From Amycolatopsis australiensis (GTDB lineage: Bacteria; Actinomycetota; Actinomycetes; Mycobacteriales; Pseudonocardiaceae): a DNA stretch of 64,000 nt. Below are positions 16,222-26,206 of this stretch, piece by piece. The notes under the pieces are model-generated. The model was not told the DNA's origin. It made no database searches and saw nothing but the letters and a program-made list of their open reading frames with translations. How positions within the stretch are numbered: position 1 is the first letter of the stretch; each line of letters starts with the position of its first letter. The stretch is taken from NCBI RefSeq assembly GCF_900119165.1, contig NZ_FPJG01000006.1:8718001-8782000 (forward strand). The letters run 5' to 3'. Position numbers and translations under genes: made by a program.

Positions 16222-17639
16222 CCGAGCGGCCGCGGGCCGCACCCCTTCCCCTCCCCCGGGCCTGGCTCGTCCTGGTCGTCGTGGTCGTCGCCGAGCTCAT
16301 GGACCTGATCGACACCAGCGTCGCCAACCTCGCCGGTCCGGCCATCCGCGCCGACCTCGGCGGCGGCGACATGACGCTGCAGTGGGTGCTGTCCGCCTAC
16401 ACCGCGGCCTTCGCGCTCGGCCTGGTCATCTCCGGCCGCCTCGGCGACCTGCTCGGCCGCCGCCGGCTGTTCCTGCTCGGCATGACCGGCTTCACCCTCG
16501 CCTCGCTGGCCTGCGGCCTCGCGCCCGGCGCCGGGTTCCTCATCGCCGCCCGGCTGCTGCAGGGCCTGTCCGGATCGGTGCTGATCCCGCAGGGCATGGC
16601 GCTGGTGAAGATCGTCTTCCCGCCCGAGCACCTGCGCAAGGCGCTGATGCCGATGGGCCCGATCATGGGGCTGGCCACGGTCGCCGGGCCCGTCCTCGCC
16701 GGCTGGCTGCTGCACCTGGACCTGTTCGGCAGCGGGTGGCGCTCGATCTTCCTGATCAACGTCCCGTTCGGCGTCCTCGCCGCCGCACTCGGCCTGCGCG
16801 TCCTGCCGCGCCACGGCGGCGAAGACCGCGACGCCCGCCTCGACCTGCGCGGGGCCGGCCTGCTCACCGCCGGTTCGGCGTTGCTGATCGTGCCGCTCAT
16901 CCAGGGACGCGAGCTGGGCTGGCCCGCGTGGACCTACGCGATGCTGGCCGCCGGGCTGGCGGCGTTCGGCCTCTTCGCCGTCTCCGAACGCCGGAGCCGC
17001 CACCCCGTCATCACCCCGTCGCTGTTCGGCAGGCGCGGGTTCGTGGCCGGCCTGCTGGTCGTCGGCGGGTTCTACGCGGCGCTCAGCGCGTTCGTCCTGG
17101 TCGTCAACCTGCTGCTCCAGTCGGGCCTGGGCTGGACACCGCTGCGCACCGGCTTCGCGCTGCTGCCCTGGGCCGCGGGCACCGCGGTCGCGACGCTGGC
17201 CTCCGGCATGGTGCTCGCCGAGCAGCTCGGCCGCGCCGGCCTGCGCTGGGGGCTGGCCATCGCCGTCGCCGGCCTGCTCGGCCTGTGGTGGTCCGCCGCC
17301 CACCGGGGTGCCGCGATCACCATCGGGGAACTGGCCCCCGCGCTGGCGGTCACCGGTTTCGGGTCCGGCCTGCTGTTCATCCCCCTGTTCGACTTCATCC
17401 TCGGCGACGTCACCCCCGAAGAGGCCGGCACCGGCGCCGGCGTGCTCAACGCCGCCCAGCAGTTCGCCGGCGCCATCGGCGTCGCCGCGCTCGGCACCGT
17501 GTTCTTCGCCCGCGTGGGAGAGCCTTCGACGTCGTCCTATTTCTCCGCCGCGGAGCTGGTTTTCGGTGTCTGCGCGGGACTCTGCGGCGTCGCGCTCGTG
17601 CTGGTCGGGTTCCTGCCCCGGCACGCCGGTCGCCCGTAG
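16200..17639 (+). CDS. MFS drug exporter, DHA2 (14-span) type
   Basis: 479 residues from GTG at 16200. This coincides with the predicted transcription start, so the mRNA is probably leaderless; the in-register ATG at 16204 is followed at once by TAG. The protein is hydrophobic throughout, with about 14 spans. DHA2 motifs include LMDLIDTSVANLAGPAIRAD in span 1, GRLGDLLGRRRLF after span 2, and SGSVLIPQGMALVK. It should export drugs or metabolites using the proton gradient. Divergence from a TetR gene and triple operators support inducible efflux. It ends 4 bp from the stop of the convergent sigma factor gene. Confidence 0.93.
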   Translation: MNVELSSSERPRAAPLPLPRAWLVLVVVVVAELMDLIDTSVANLAGPAIRADLGGGDMTLQWVLSAYTAAFALGLVISGRLGDLLGRRRLFLLGMTGFTLASLACGLAPGAGFLIAARLLQGLSGSVLIPQGMALVKIVFPPEHLRKALMPMGPIMGLATVAGPVLAGWLLHLDLFGSGWRSIFLINVPFGVLAAALGLRVLPRHGGEDRDARLDLRGAGLLTAGSALLIVPLIQGRELGWPAWTYAMLAAGLAAFGLFAVSERRSRHPVITPSLFGRRGFVAGLLVVGGFYAALSAFVLVVNLLLQSGLGWTPLRTGFALLPWAAGTAVATLASGMVLAEQLGRAGLRWGLAIAVAGLLGLWWSAAHRGAAITIGELAPALAVTGFGSGLLFIPLFDFILGDVTPEEAGTGAGVLNAAQQFAGAIGVAALGTVFFARVGEPSTSSYFSAAELVFGVCAGLCGVALVLVGFLPRHAGRP

Positions 17640-17643
17640 GCGG

Positions 17644-18879
17644 CTACCGCAGCTGGTCGCGGCGGCGGGTCAGGTACGCGGTTTCGGCGGTGTTGCCCGC
17701 CAGCTCGATGGCCTTGTCGTAGGCCGCGCGGGACTCCTGGCTCCGGCCCAGCCGGCGCAGCAGGTCGGCGCGGGTCGCGTGGTACGGGTGGTAGCCGGCC
17801 AGCTTCGGCTCGAGGCCGTCGACGGCCGCCAGTGCCACCTCCGGGCCGTCGATTTCGGCGACGGCGACGGCCCGGTTGAGGGCGACGACCGGCGACGGGT
17901 CGACGCGGACGAGCTGGTCGTAGAGGGCGAGCACCTGCGACCAGTCGGTGTCGCGCACGTCGCGGACCGAGGTGTGCACGGCGTTGATCGCGGCCAGGAT
18001 CTGGTAGCGGCCCGGCGCCGCCCCGGCGACGGCCGCGGCGAGGCGCTCGCGCACCAGCCGATGCCCCTCCGCGATCAACGCCGTGTCCCACGCTCCGCGG
18101 TCCTGCTCGGCGAGCGTGACCAGCTCGCCGCCCGCCGAGAGCCGGGCGGGTCGGCGGGCCTCGATGAGCAGCATCAACGCCAGCAGCCCGGCCACCTCGC
18201 CGTCGTCCGGCAGCAGGGCGCGGATCAGCCGGGTGAGCCGGATCGCCTCGGTGGTCAGGTCCTGGCGCACCGGGTCGGTGCCGGGCCCGGTCGCCAGGTA
18301 GCCCTCGTTGAACACCAGGAACAGGACGGTGAGCACGCCGGAGACGCGTTCCGGGAGATCCTCGGCGGACGGCACGCGATACGGGATGCGCGCCGCCTTG
18401 ATCTTCGTCTTCGCGCGGGTGATCCGCCGGCCCATGGCGGTCTCCTGCACGAGGAAGGCGCGCGCGATCTCCGGCACGGTCAGGCCGCCGACCATGCGCA
18501 GCGTCAGGGCCACCCGGGTCTCCACCGCCAGCGCCGGGTGACAGCAGGTGAAGATCAGCCGGAGCCGGTCGTCGCCGATGGCGCCGGGAGGCTCGGGCGG
18601 GTCGTCGTCGTACCCCATCCGGGCCTCCTTCTGCTTGTCGTCGCGCTTGTTCTCGCGCCGGATCCGGTCGATGGCCTTGCGGGTGGCGGTGGTGGTCAGC
18701 CAGGCACCGGGGTTGGGCGGGACGCCGTCGGACGGCCACCGCTCGACCGCGACCGCGAACGCCTCCGCCGCCGCCTCCTCGGCGACGTCGAGGTCGCCGA
18801 ACCGCCTGGTCAGCGCGGCCACCACCCGCGCCCACTCCGCGCGGTGGGCACGGGTCACCGCCTCGTCGACGTCGCTCAC
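17644..18879 (-). CDS. ECF sigma factor, ECF42-type with C-terminal TPR-like extension
   Basis: 411 residues from GTG at 18879, overlapping the DGPF gene's stop (GTGA). Sigma region 2 is at about 10-80 (FGDLDVAEEAAAEAFAVAVE, ATRKAIDRIRRENKR) and region 4 at about 105-165 (LTLRMVGGLTVPEIARAFLV, MGRRITRAKTKIK). A helical extension of about 230 residues follows, including FLVFNEGY and ADLLRRLGRSQESRAAYDKA. Long ECF sigma factors of this kind that lack an anti-sigma gene and sit beside a DGPF/YCII protein define the ECF42 group. Its target promoters are not identified here. Confidence 0.92.
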   Translation of the reverse strand: MSDVDEAVTRAHRAEWARVVAALTRRFGDLDVAEEAAAEAFAVAVERWPSDGVPPNPGAWLTTTATRKAIDRIRRENKRDDKQKEARMGYDDDPPEPPGAIGDDRLRLIFTCCHPALAVETRVALTLRMVGGLTVPEIARAFLVQETAMGRRITRAKTKIKAARIPYRVPSAEDLPERVSGVLTVLFLVFNEGYLATGPGTDPVRQDLTTEAIRLTRLIRALLPDDGEVAGLLALMLLIEARRPARLSAGGELVTLAEQDRGAWDTALIAEGHRLVRERLAAAVAGAAPGRYQILAAINAVHTSVRDVRDTDWSQVLALYDQLVRVDPSPVVALNRAVAVAEIDGPEVALAAVDGLEPKLAGYHPYHATRADLLRRLGRSQESRAAYDKAIELAGNTAETAYLTRRRDQLR

Positions 18880-19199
18880 CGGAACGGCCGCACCTCGATC
18901 TTGCGGTCGCAGACCTTCGACGCCTCGGTGGCGAGCTTGAGCGCCACGTCCAGGTCGGGGACGTCCCACACCCAGAAGCCGGCGAGGTACTCCTTGGACT
19001 CCACGAAGGGCCCGTCGGTGAGCACCGCCTGCTCGCCGCGGTTGTCGACGACCGTGGCCGCGTCGGTGTCCGCCAGCCCGCCCGCGAAGACCCAGTAGCC
19101 CTCGGCGATCAGCCGTTCGTTGAACTCGCTGATCACCGGCTGCCGGTCCGTGCTGCCGGGGTTGCTCTTGTCGTCGATCACGGAAACCAGGTACTGCAT
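18876..19199 (-). CDS. DGPF/YCII-family protein linked to ECF42 sigma factor
   Basis: 107 residues, starting MQYLVSVIDDKSNPGS. The family signature LTDGPFVESKEYLAGFWVWD is at about 60-79, giving the DGPF name. The fold is a ferredoxin-like dimer related to YCII. It is the first gene of a two-gene operon with the ECF42 sigma factor (4-nt overlap), a conserved association. The biochemical role is not settled, and here it probably belongs to the same stress response as the sigma factor. Confidence 0.93.
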   Translation of the reverse strand: MQYLVSVIDDKSNPGSTDRQPVISEFNERLIAEGYWVFAGGLADTDAATVVDNRGEQAVLTDGPFVESKEYLAGFWVWDVPDLDVALKLATEASKVCDRKIEVRPFR

Positions 19200-19245
19200 C
19201 AGGGGATCCTCTCCGGTCGGCTCGGGTTCGGGGTCATCGGGTGGG

Positions 19246-19848
19246 TCAGGCCGTGGCGTACCGCGGGCGCCCGGCCGGGCGGTGCACCTGGATCGTCACG
19301 CCCTTCGAGTCGACCCACGACTCGAGCAGGTCCAGCCGGCGGTCCGGGCCGTTCTCCGGGAACAGCCGCGCGCCCTGGCCGAGGATCACCGGGACCACGA
19401 GCAGGATCATCTCGTCGACGAGGTCGTACGCGAGCAGCCACCGGGTCAGGGTGCCACTGCCGTGCACCTGCAGCTCGCCGCCGGGCTTGGCCTTCAGCTC
19501 GCGGACGGCCGCCGCGAGGTCACCGCGGAGCACGGTCGTGCCCGCCCACTCCGGCGTGGCGAGCGTGGTCGAGGCGACGTACTTGGGGGCCGCTTCGAGG
19601 GCCGCGCCGATGGGGTGGCCGGGCAGGACGCCCCACGAGCCGGCGAACAGGTCGTAGGTGCGCCGTCCGAACAGGAACGCGTCGGCGCGCTGGTAAATCC
19701 GCGTGATGAACGCCCGGGTCGCGTCGTCACCGGCGCCCTTGACCCAGCCGCCGCGGTCGAACCCGTTCCGGCGGTCTTCGTCGGACGCGCCGCCGTTGCC
19801 CTGCACGACGCCGTCGATGGTCAGCTGCGTCACGGTGGTCAGCTTCAT
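19246..19848 (-). CDS. Dihydrofolate reductase-like (RibD C-terminal) protein
   Basis: 200 residues from ATG at 19848 with AGGGAA upstream. RibD_C/DHFR-fold motifs include MKLTTVTQLTIDGVVQGNGG at the start, ADAFLFGRRTYDLFAGSWG (about 55-73), a nucleotide-binding GELQVHGSGTLTRWLL and DEMILLVVPVILGQGARLF. These stand-alone proteins are NADPH-binding reductases of unknown substrate, not the housekeeping DHFR. It is co-directional with the DGPF/ECF42 operon (46-bp gap) and may be co-transcribed with it; such proteins often accompany DGPF genes. Confidence 0.88.
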   Translation of the reverse strand: MKLTTVTQLTIDGVVQGNGGASDEDRRNGFDRGGWVKGAGDDATRAFITRIYQRADAFLFGRRTYDLFAGSWGVLPGHPIGAALEAAPKYVASTTLATPEWAGTTVLRGDLAAAVRELKAKPGGELQVHGSGTLTRWLLAYDLVDEMILLVVPVILGQGARLFPENGPDRRLDLLESWVDSKGVTIQVHRPAGRPRYATA

Positions 19849-19999
19849 GGTCGCGGTTCCCTTCGCTCGGGTGGTCTCACCCCTGCTACGAAGACCTCCG
19901 CGCCGATCCGACACCGCGTCCGGGATTTTTTCGCACGACTTCCGGGCCGCCGTTCTGCTACCCCTTCCGGGAGCGCCGTCACTCCCGAAAGGCACGACC

Positions 20000-20722
20000 A
20001 TGCGATTCACCGACGAACAGCACCTCGACGGCGACGTCCGCGAGCGCGGATTCACGCTCGGCGAGATCCCCGGCATCCTGTGGACCCCCACGTCCACGCC
20101 GGCCCCGCTCATCCTGCTGGGCCACCCGGGCGGGCTGGGCAAGATGTACCCCCGGCTGGCGGCCAGGGCCCGGCAGGCGGCAACGGCGGGTTACGCGACG
20201 GCCACGATCGAGCTCCCGGGAAGCGGCGACCGCCCCCGGTCGGCGACGGCCGAGCGGGCCCGAGCCGACCTGCACCGGGCGCTGGCGGACGGCCAGCCGG
20301 TCGGCGAGATCGTCGAGCGGCTGGTCCTGCCCCTGGTCGAAACGGCGGTCCCGGAGTGGCGGGCCACCCTGGACGCGCTCCTCGAGCTACCGGAGATCGG
20401 CGGCCCGGTGGGTTATTCGGGCGGAGTACTGGCGATCGGCACCCGGCTGGCGGCGGTCGAGCCGCGCATCTCGGCCGCGGCGCTGTTCGCCGGCAGTTTC
20501 GTGCCCCAGAGCACGTTCGAGGAGGCCCGGCGGGTGACGATCCCGCTGCTGGTCCTGCTGCAGTGGGACGACGAAGGAAACGACCGGCAGCAGGCCCTGG
20601 AGCTGTTCGACGCGTTCGGGTCGAAGGAGAAGACGCTGCACGCCAACATGGGCGGCCACACCGGCGTCCCCCGGTTCGAAGGGGACGACGTGAACCGCTT
20701 CTTCGCCCGGCACCTGAAGTAG
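20000..20722 (+). CDS. Alpha/beta hydrolase
   Basis: 240 residues from ATG at 20000 with GAAAGG upstream. The oxyanion loop is LLGHPGGLGKMYPRL (about 40-54), the nucleophile elbow is GYSGG (about 139-143), and the C-terminal His lies in ANMGGHTGVPRFE. An acidic residue in QWDDEGND probably completes the triad. There is no signal peptide, so it is cytoplasmic. The substrate cannot be deduced, though dienelactone-hydrolase-like enzymes are nearest in layout. It is divergent from the DHFR-like gene and ends at a strong terminator. Confidence 0.88.
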   Translation: MRFTDEQHLDGDVRERGFTLGEIPGILWTPTSTPAPLILLGHPGGLGKMYPRLAARARQAATAGYATATIELPGSGDRPRSATAERARADLHRALADGQPVGEIVERLVLPLVETAVPEWRATLDALLELPEIGGPVGYSGGVLAIGTRLAAVEPRISAAALFAGSFVPQSTFEEARRVTIPLLVLLQWDDEGNDRQQALELFDAFGSKEKTLHANMGGHTGVPRFEGDDVNRFFARHLK

Positions 20723-20727
20723 CGGGC

Positions 20728-20762
20728 GGGGAGGCCGGCGTGTGCCGGCCTCCCCGCGTTTT
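20728..20762. terminator. Bidirectional terminator between hydrolase and xylanase genes
   Basis: GGGGAGGCCGGC at 20728-20739 pairs perfectly with GCCGGCCTCCCC at 20744-20755 around a GTGT loop, followed by GCGTTTT. It sits between two convergent stops. Confidence 0.92.
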
Positions 20763-20773
20763 CCGCTCCGCGC

Positions 20774-22288
<1,515 letters not shown>

Positions 22289-22328
22289 TCACTTTCCGCG
22301 AGCAGCACAACACGCTACTTCGGTGCCA

Positions 22329-22356
22329 GGCAAAAACTTTCGGTCAACTTTCGAAA
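22329..22356. promoter_or_regulatory. Putative xylanase operator upstream of GH10 gene
   Basis: GGCAAAAACTTTCGG at 22329-22343 is followed by AACTTTCGAAA at 22346-22356, so TTTCG occurs twice 11 bp apart and the second copy is part of the palindrome TTTCGAAA. A 14/15 match to the first element lies upstream of the GH11 xylanase gene at 36153-36167. Confidence 0.55.
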
Positions 22357-22797
22357 TCACGCGGAACCGGCCGGCGGTGCCGCGTTCAACGCGGCGAAGA
22401 TCCGCGTCAGCGCGGCGATGTCCGCGCGGTCGAGCGCGGCGAGGGCCGGCGGCGGGTCGGTGAGGATGCGCCGGGCGGCTTCGGCCGCGCGGAGTCCGGC
22501 GTCGGTCAGGTGGACCAGCCGGCGGCGCTTGTCTTCCGGGTGCGGCTGCCGCCGGACCAGGCCGCGCCGTTCGAGCCGATCGACGGCGACGGTCGCCGCC
22601 GACGGGTCCACTTCGGCGGCTTGCGCGATCTCCCGCAGGGTCATCGGCGCCCGCGCCAGCTTGATCAGCAGTTCCGCTTTGCCCACGCCGAGGTCCAGCT
22701 CGAGCCGCAGGGCGCGGAGCCGGTCCTGGCCCGTGATGAAGGCGACCATCTCCGTCCAGGCACGCGTCGCCGATGCGTTGTCGGATCCGGGGTTCAT
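22357..22797 (-). CDS. MarR-family regulator
   Basis: 146 residues. A winged helix reads ELLIKLARAPMTLREIAQAAEVDPSAATVAVDRLERRGLVRRQPHPEDKRRRLVHLT (about 42-98): recognition helix, then the basic wing with the DKRR motif. It is downstream of, and probably co-transcribed with, an MFS exporter gene (12-bp gap). It may repress that operon through the palindrome at 24233-24251. The ligand is probably a phenolic or drug-like compound (family knowledge). Confidence 0.92.
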   Translation of the reverse strand: MNPGSDNASATRAWTEMVAFITGQDRLRALRLELDLGVGKAELLIKLARAPMTLREIAQAAEVDPSAATVAVDRLERRGLVRRQPHPEDKRRRLVHLTDAGLRAAEAARRILTDPPPALAALDRADIAALTRIFAALNAAPPAGSA

Positions 22798-22809
22798 CGG
22801 GCCACGTCC

Positions 22810-24225
22810 TCACTCGCGGTTCAGCAGCCGGCCGCTGCGCTCGGCGCGGGCGCGCGCCCAGCGTCCGGTGGAGACCAGGCCGAGCAGCACGGTCGCGACG
22901 CCGCAGCCGGCCAGCACGGTCCAGGCGGCGCGGCTCGCCCCCGCCGACCCGGCCGCCACGATCGAACCACACACGGCCACGCCGATCGCCCCGCCGGTCT
23001 GGCGGCACGTCGAGGCGATCGCGCCGGCGACACCGGCCTGGTCGCGCGGCATCCCGGACAGCGCGGCGTTCGTCATCGGGGTCCCGACGAGACCGAAACC
23101 GGCGCCGAAGACGACGTAGGCGAGCACCAGGTAGCCGACACCGGTCTCGCGCCCGGTCCCGGCGAGCAGGGCGGCGCCCGCCGCCAGCAGCAGCCCGGCC
23201 AGCACGAGCGGCAGCCTCGCGCCCCGGGCGGCGACGATCCGGCCGGAGATCATCGCGAACGCCGCGCCCGTCGCAGCCATGGGGATGGTGAGCAGGCCCG
23301 CGTGCAACGCGCTGTAGCCGCGGACGTCCTGCAGATACAGCGTATTCAGGAACAGGAACCCGCCCACGGCCAGCAACGCGACCACCGCGACGACCGCCGC
23401 GCCGGAGAACGCCGGGCTGCGGAAGAACCGCAGGTCCACCAGCGGGTCGGCGCGCCGCGACGCGGTCACGGCCAGACCGGTCACCGACACGGCGGCCACC
23501 ACGAACAGCGTGACGATCAGCGGTGAGCTCCAGCCGTGCCGCGGCCCTTCGATGACGGCGGCGGTGACCGGCCCCAGGAACGTGAGGACGAGCAGCTGGC
23601 CGAGGGGATCGAACCGCTTCCCGCGCGCCGCACGGGATTCCGGGACGAACCGCCGGGTCAGGAGGACGGCCGCGACGCCGATCGGCACGTTGACCCAGAA
23701 GACGGAACGCCACCCGAGGCCGCTGACCAGCAGGCCGCCCAGCACCGGGCCGCAGGCGCCGCCCAGCCCGGCCACCGCGCCCCAGGTGCCCACAGCGCGA
23801 GCGCGTTCGGCCGGGGCGGCGAACGTGGTGGCGATGATCGACATCGCCACCGGGTTCAGCATCGCCCCGCCGACCGCCTGGAGCGCGCGGAAGGCGACCA
23901 GGCTGCCGAGCGACGGCGCGAGCCCGCAGAGCAGCGAGCCGAGCGAGAACAGCCCGAGCCCGGCCTGGAACACCCGGCGCCTGCCGAACCGGTCGGCCAC
24001 CGACCCGGCGAGGATCACCAGGCAGGCGAGGACGAGCGTGTAGGCGTCGACCACCCACTGCAGGCCGCTGACCGGCGCGTGCAGGGCCTGCCGGATCGAC
24101 GGCAGCGCGACGTTGGCGATGGTGGTGTCCAGCCCGGCGACGACCACGCTCAGGCAGCAGGTCAGCAGCACGACGGTCCGGCCACGCGGCGACAGGACGG
24201 GCGGAGTGCCGGCGGCGACGCGCAC
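22810..24225 (-). CDS. MFS exporter, DHA2 type
   Basis: 471 residues from GTG at 24225. There are about 14 hydrophobic spans; motif A is SVADRFGRRRVFQAG, motif C-like GAVAGLGGACGPVLGGLL, and an early VVVAGLDTTIANVALPSIRQ. It should export drugs or metabolites by proton antiport. It is the first gene of an operon with the MarR regulator. No clear Shine-Dalgarno precedes the start, and the operator palindrome ends 8 bp upstream, consistent with a leaderless or very short leader. Confidence 0.93.
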   Translation of the reverse strand: MRVAAGTPPVLSPRGRTVVLLTCCLSVVVAGLDTTIANVALPSIRQALHAPVSGLQWVVDAYTLVLACLVILAGSVADRFGRRRVFQAGLGLFSLGSLLCGLAPSLGSLVAFRALQAVGGAMLNPVAMSIIATTFAAPAERARAVGTWGAVAGLGGACGPVLGGLLVSGLGWRSVFWVNVPIGVAAVLLTRRFVPESRAARGKRFDPLGQLLVLTFLGPVTAAVIEGPRHGWSSPLIVTLFVVAAVSVTGLAVTASRRADPLVDLRFFRSPAFSGAAVVAVVALLAVGGFLFLNTLYLQDVRGYSALHAGLLTIPMAATGAAFAMISGRIVAARGARLPLVLAGLLLAAGAALLAGTGRETGVGYLVLAYVVFGAGFGLVGTPMTNAALSGMPRDQAGVAGAIASTCRQTGGAIGVAVCGSIVAAGSAGASRAAWTVLAGCGVATVLLGLVSTGRWARARAERSGRLLNRE

Positions 24226-24232
24226 GGAAATG

Positions 24233-24251
24233 ATTGTTGCACATCAACTAT
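24233..24251. promoter_or_regulatory. Putative MarR operator
   Basis: ATTGTTGCACATCAACTAT has 7-bp arms (one mismatch) around a 5-bp centre, the size expected for a MarR dimer. It lies just upstream of the exporter start, where it would block the promoter. Confidence 0.6.
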
Positions 24252-24329
24252 TGACTTCGGCGGCGGTCCGGCGCCGGCGCTCCGGCCCGCGGGCTCTAGG
24301 CTTTCCGGTTCCCGCTCTTGGAGGTTTCG

Positions 24330-25364
24330 TTGGAACGTCCGGTCCCCGACGTCACCGGGTTCGAGCCGGCACTGGCCGGCCGCATGCTGGCCACCGCCGC
24401 CTGCACCGACGCCGACGCCATCCCGAAGGTCGCCGACGCCGGCACCTGCCGCGAGCACGACGGCCGGCGCGTGCAGGTCATGCACAACGGCCTGCTCGTC
24501 GAAGAAGGCGGCTACTACGGCGCCTGGATGGCCGAGGTCATCCGTGCCCTGCGCGGCCACCACGAACCCCAGGAAGAGATCGTCTTCCACCGCATCCTCG
24601 AACGCCTCGCCGCCGACGGCGGAGCACCGGCCATGATCGAGTTCGGCAGCTTCTGGATGTACTACGGCCTCTGGTTCTGCCACGCCATCCCGGCCGGCCA
24701 CGCCGTCGGGCTCGAACCCGACCCCGCCTGGCTCGACGTCGGCCGCCGCAACGCCGCCCTCAACGGCTACCAGGACCGCGTCCGGTTCGTCCAGGCCGCC
24801 ATCGGCGCCCAGCCCGGCCGGCCATTGGCCTTCACCGCCGAAAGCGACGGGCGGATCCACGACGTCGTCCAGCACGATCTCGCGTCCCTGATGGCCGAAA
24901 CCGGGCTCGACCACGTCGACCTCGTCCTGGCCGACGTCCAGGGTGCCGAGACGGTCCTCATCGACCGCGCCCGCGGTGACCTCGAAGCCGGCCGCGTGCG
25001 GTTCCTCGTCGTCTCGACCCACCACCACACCATCTCCGGCGACCCGCTCACCCACCAGAACGCCCTCGAGCAGCTGGTGGCCGCCGGCGCGCACGTCATC
25101 GCCGAACACTCCATCGGCGAATCCGTCAGCGGCGACGGCCTCATCGCCGTCTCCTTCGACCCGCGCGACAAGGACTTCACCGTCCCGGTCACGCACGCCC
25201 GCTACTGCGATTCCTTCGCCGGCGAAGTCGAATACGACCTCGCCCGCGTCACCGCCGAACGCGACCACCTGCGAGCCGAGCTGGACCGCGTCCACGCCAC
25301 CAAACTCTGGCGCTGGGCCAGGAAACCCCGCGAGGTCTACGCACGCCTGACCCGGCGCAGCTGA
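24330..25364 (+). CDS. FkbM-family SAM-dependent methyltransferase
   Basis: 344 residues. I chose TTG at 24330 because GGAGG lies exactly five bases upstream, whereas an in-frame TTG at 24318 has no site. The SAM-binding region IEFGSFWMYYGLWF is at about 107-120, followed by GLEPDPAWLDVGRRNAALNG, and the FkbM-type VLADVQGAETVLIDRA is at about 197-212. The C-terminus carries a short coiled coil and a basic tail. FkbM enzymes O-methylate sugars or natural products. It stands alone, divergent from the MFS/MarR operon; target unknown. Confidence 0.9.
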   Translation: MERPVPDVTGFEPALAGRMLATAACTDADAIPKVADAGTCREHDGRRVQVMHNGLLVEEGGYYGAWMAEVIRALRGHHEPQEEIVFHRILERLAADGGAPAMIEFGSFWMYYGLWFCHAIPAGHAVGLEPDPAWLDVGRRNAALNGYQDRVRFVQAAIGAQPGRPLAFTAESDGRIHDVVQHDLASLMAETGLDHVDLVLADVQGAETVLIDRARGDLEAGRVRFLVVSTHHHTISGDPLTHQNALEQLVAAGAHVIAEHSIGESVSGDGLIAVSFDPRDKDFTVPVTHARYCDSFAGEVEYDLARVTAERDHLRAELDRVHATKLWRWARKPREVYARLTRRS

Positions 25365-25435
25365 CCACCCGGTCACGAGTCGTGGCCGTTGTTGGTTGAA
25401 GTTCCACGACGTGCCCGATACCCTGATGCCTGCAC

Positions 25436-25449
25436 TGGGAGCGCTCCCA
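25436..25449. promoter_or_regulatory. CebR box upstream of LPMO remnant
   Basis: TGGGAGCGCTCCCA is the perfect 14-bp palindrome bound by CebR, the cellobiose-responsive LacI-family repressor of cellulolytic genes in streptomycetes. It lies 42 bp before the start of the AA10 LPMO remnant. Confidence 0.85.
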
Positions 25450-25491
25450 CATGGATCACCCATCGCTCATCCCGAGAATGGCGGCCCATCC

Positions 25492-25894
25492 ATGCGTATG
25501 CGCAGCAGCTCCAGGCCCGTCACCCGACGGCGGAGCGTCCTCCCGCTGATCTCGCCACCCTGGCCGGCATGTTCGTCCTGGTCCCGGCGGCTTCGGCGCA
25601 CGGCACCATCGTCAGTCCCGCCACGCGCGCTTACCAGTGCTGGCTGGACTGGGGCAGCCAGCACACGAACCCGGCCATGCAGCAGCAGGATCCCATGTGC
25701 TGGCAGGCTTTCCAGGCCAACGCCGACACGATGTGGAACTGGATGAGCGCCCTGCGGGACGGGCTCGCCGGCAACTTCCAGGGCACGACCCCCGACGGTC
25801 AGCTGTGCAGCAACGCCTTGGCGCGCAACGACTCCCTCAACACGCCTGGCCCGTGGAAGACAACCAGCCTCGGCAGCACGTTCTCGATGCACCT
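25492..25894 (+). pseudogene. AA10 LPMO, N-terminal part (scrambled gene)
   Basis: The signal peptide begins MRMRSSSRPVTRRRSVLPL at 25492 but shifts frame before LATLAGMFVLVPAASA. The mature AA10 sequence then starts with the copper-ligand His1 in HGTIVSPATRAYQCW and continues through NPAMQQQDPMCWQAFQANAD and DGQLCSNA to PGPWKTTSLGSTFSMHL. At 25894/25895 the sequence changes to an inverted piece of the same gene, so the frame ends in a false TGA at 25900. AA10 enzymes oxidatively cleave cellulose or chitin. A CebR box upstream fits a cellulose role. Confidence 0.9.
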
Positions 25895-26047
25895 CCGGTG
25901 AACGTGATGTCCGTGGCGGGGGCGTACTTGCCCGTCTGCGTGATGAAGTCCAGGTTGCCCCAGCCGAGCCGCTGGGTGGTGGGGTCGAACCCGTTCTTGC
26001 TGACGTAGCCCCGGAAGAAGTCGGCGCCGTGGCTGGCCTGGTCGTAC
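25895..26047 (-). pseudogene. AA10 LPMO, middle part, inverted (segment A)
   Basis: Read on the minus strand, this 153-bp segment encodes YDQASHGADFFRGYVSKNG through TQTGKYAPATDITFTG, the middle of an AA10 LPMO including the second copper His (SHG). Flipped in place, its left end joins the upstream part in frame (CAC CTG TAC GAC) and its right end joins segment B in frame. Confidence 0.88.
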
Positions 26048-26158
26048 AACGCCGCATCTGGGAACTGACCGGCGTGTCCCCGGGGCCGGGCCTGGCCCCG
26101 CGCCTCGCGGAGGCGGCGGGCTGGTACCGCGAGGCACTGGACCTGTCTGTCCCATGAG
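26048..26158 (+). pseudogene. NDP-sugar epimerase, C-terminal fragment (segment B)
   Basis: The plus strand encodes RRIWELTGVSPGPGLAPRLA then EAAGWYREALDLSVP and a stop. The pattern of GxSP, then a basic/acidic helix, then a WYR motif is typical of the C-terminal end of extended SDR sugar epimerases/dehydratases. It is separated from the matching upstream fragment at 26451-26653. Placed directly after that fragment it continues in frame (ACC GAA CGC CGC). Confidence 0.65.
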
Positions 26159-26174
26159 GACGTGAGCCGAGGCC

Positions 26175-26206
26175 GGCCCGGCGCCCGTGTAGGCGGGTGC
26201 CGGGCC
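26175..26206. terminator. Hairpin terminator inside segment B
   Basis: GGCCCGGCGCCCG (26175-26187) and CGGGTGCCGGGCC (26194-26206) form a 13-bp stem with one G-T pair. In the reconstructed order it would sit between the convergent ends of the LPMO and epimerase genes. Confidence 0.75.
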
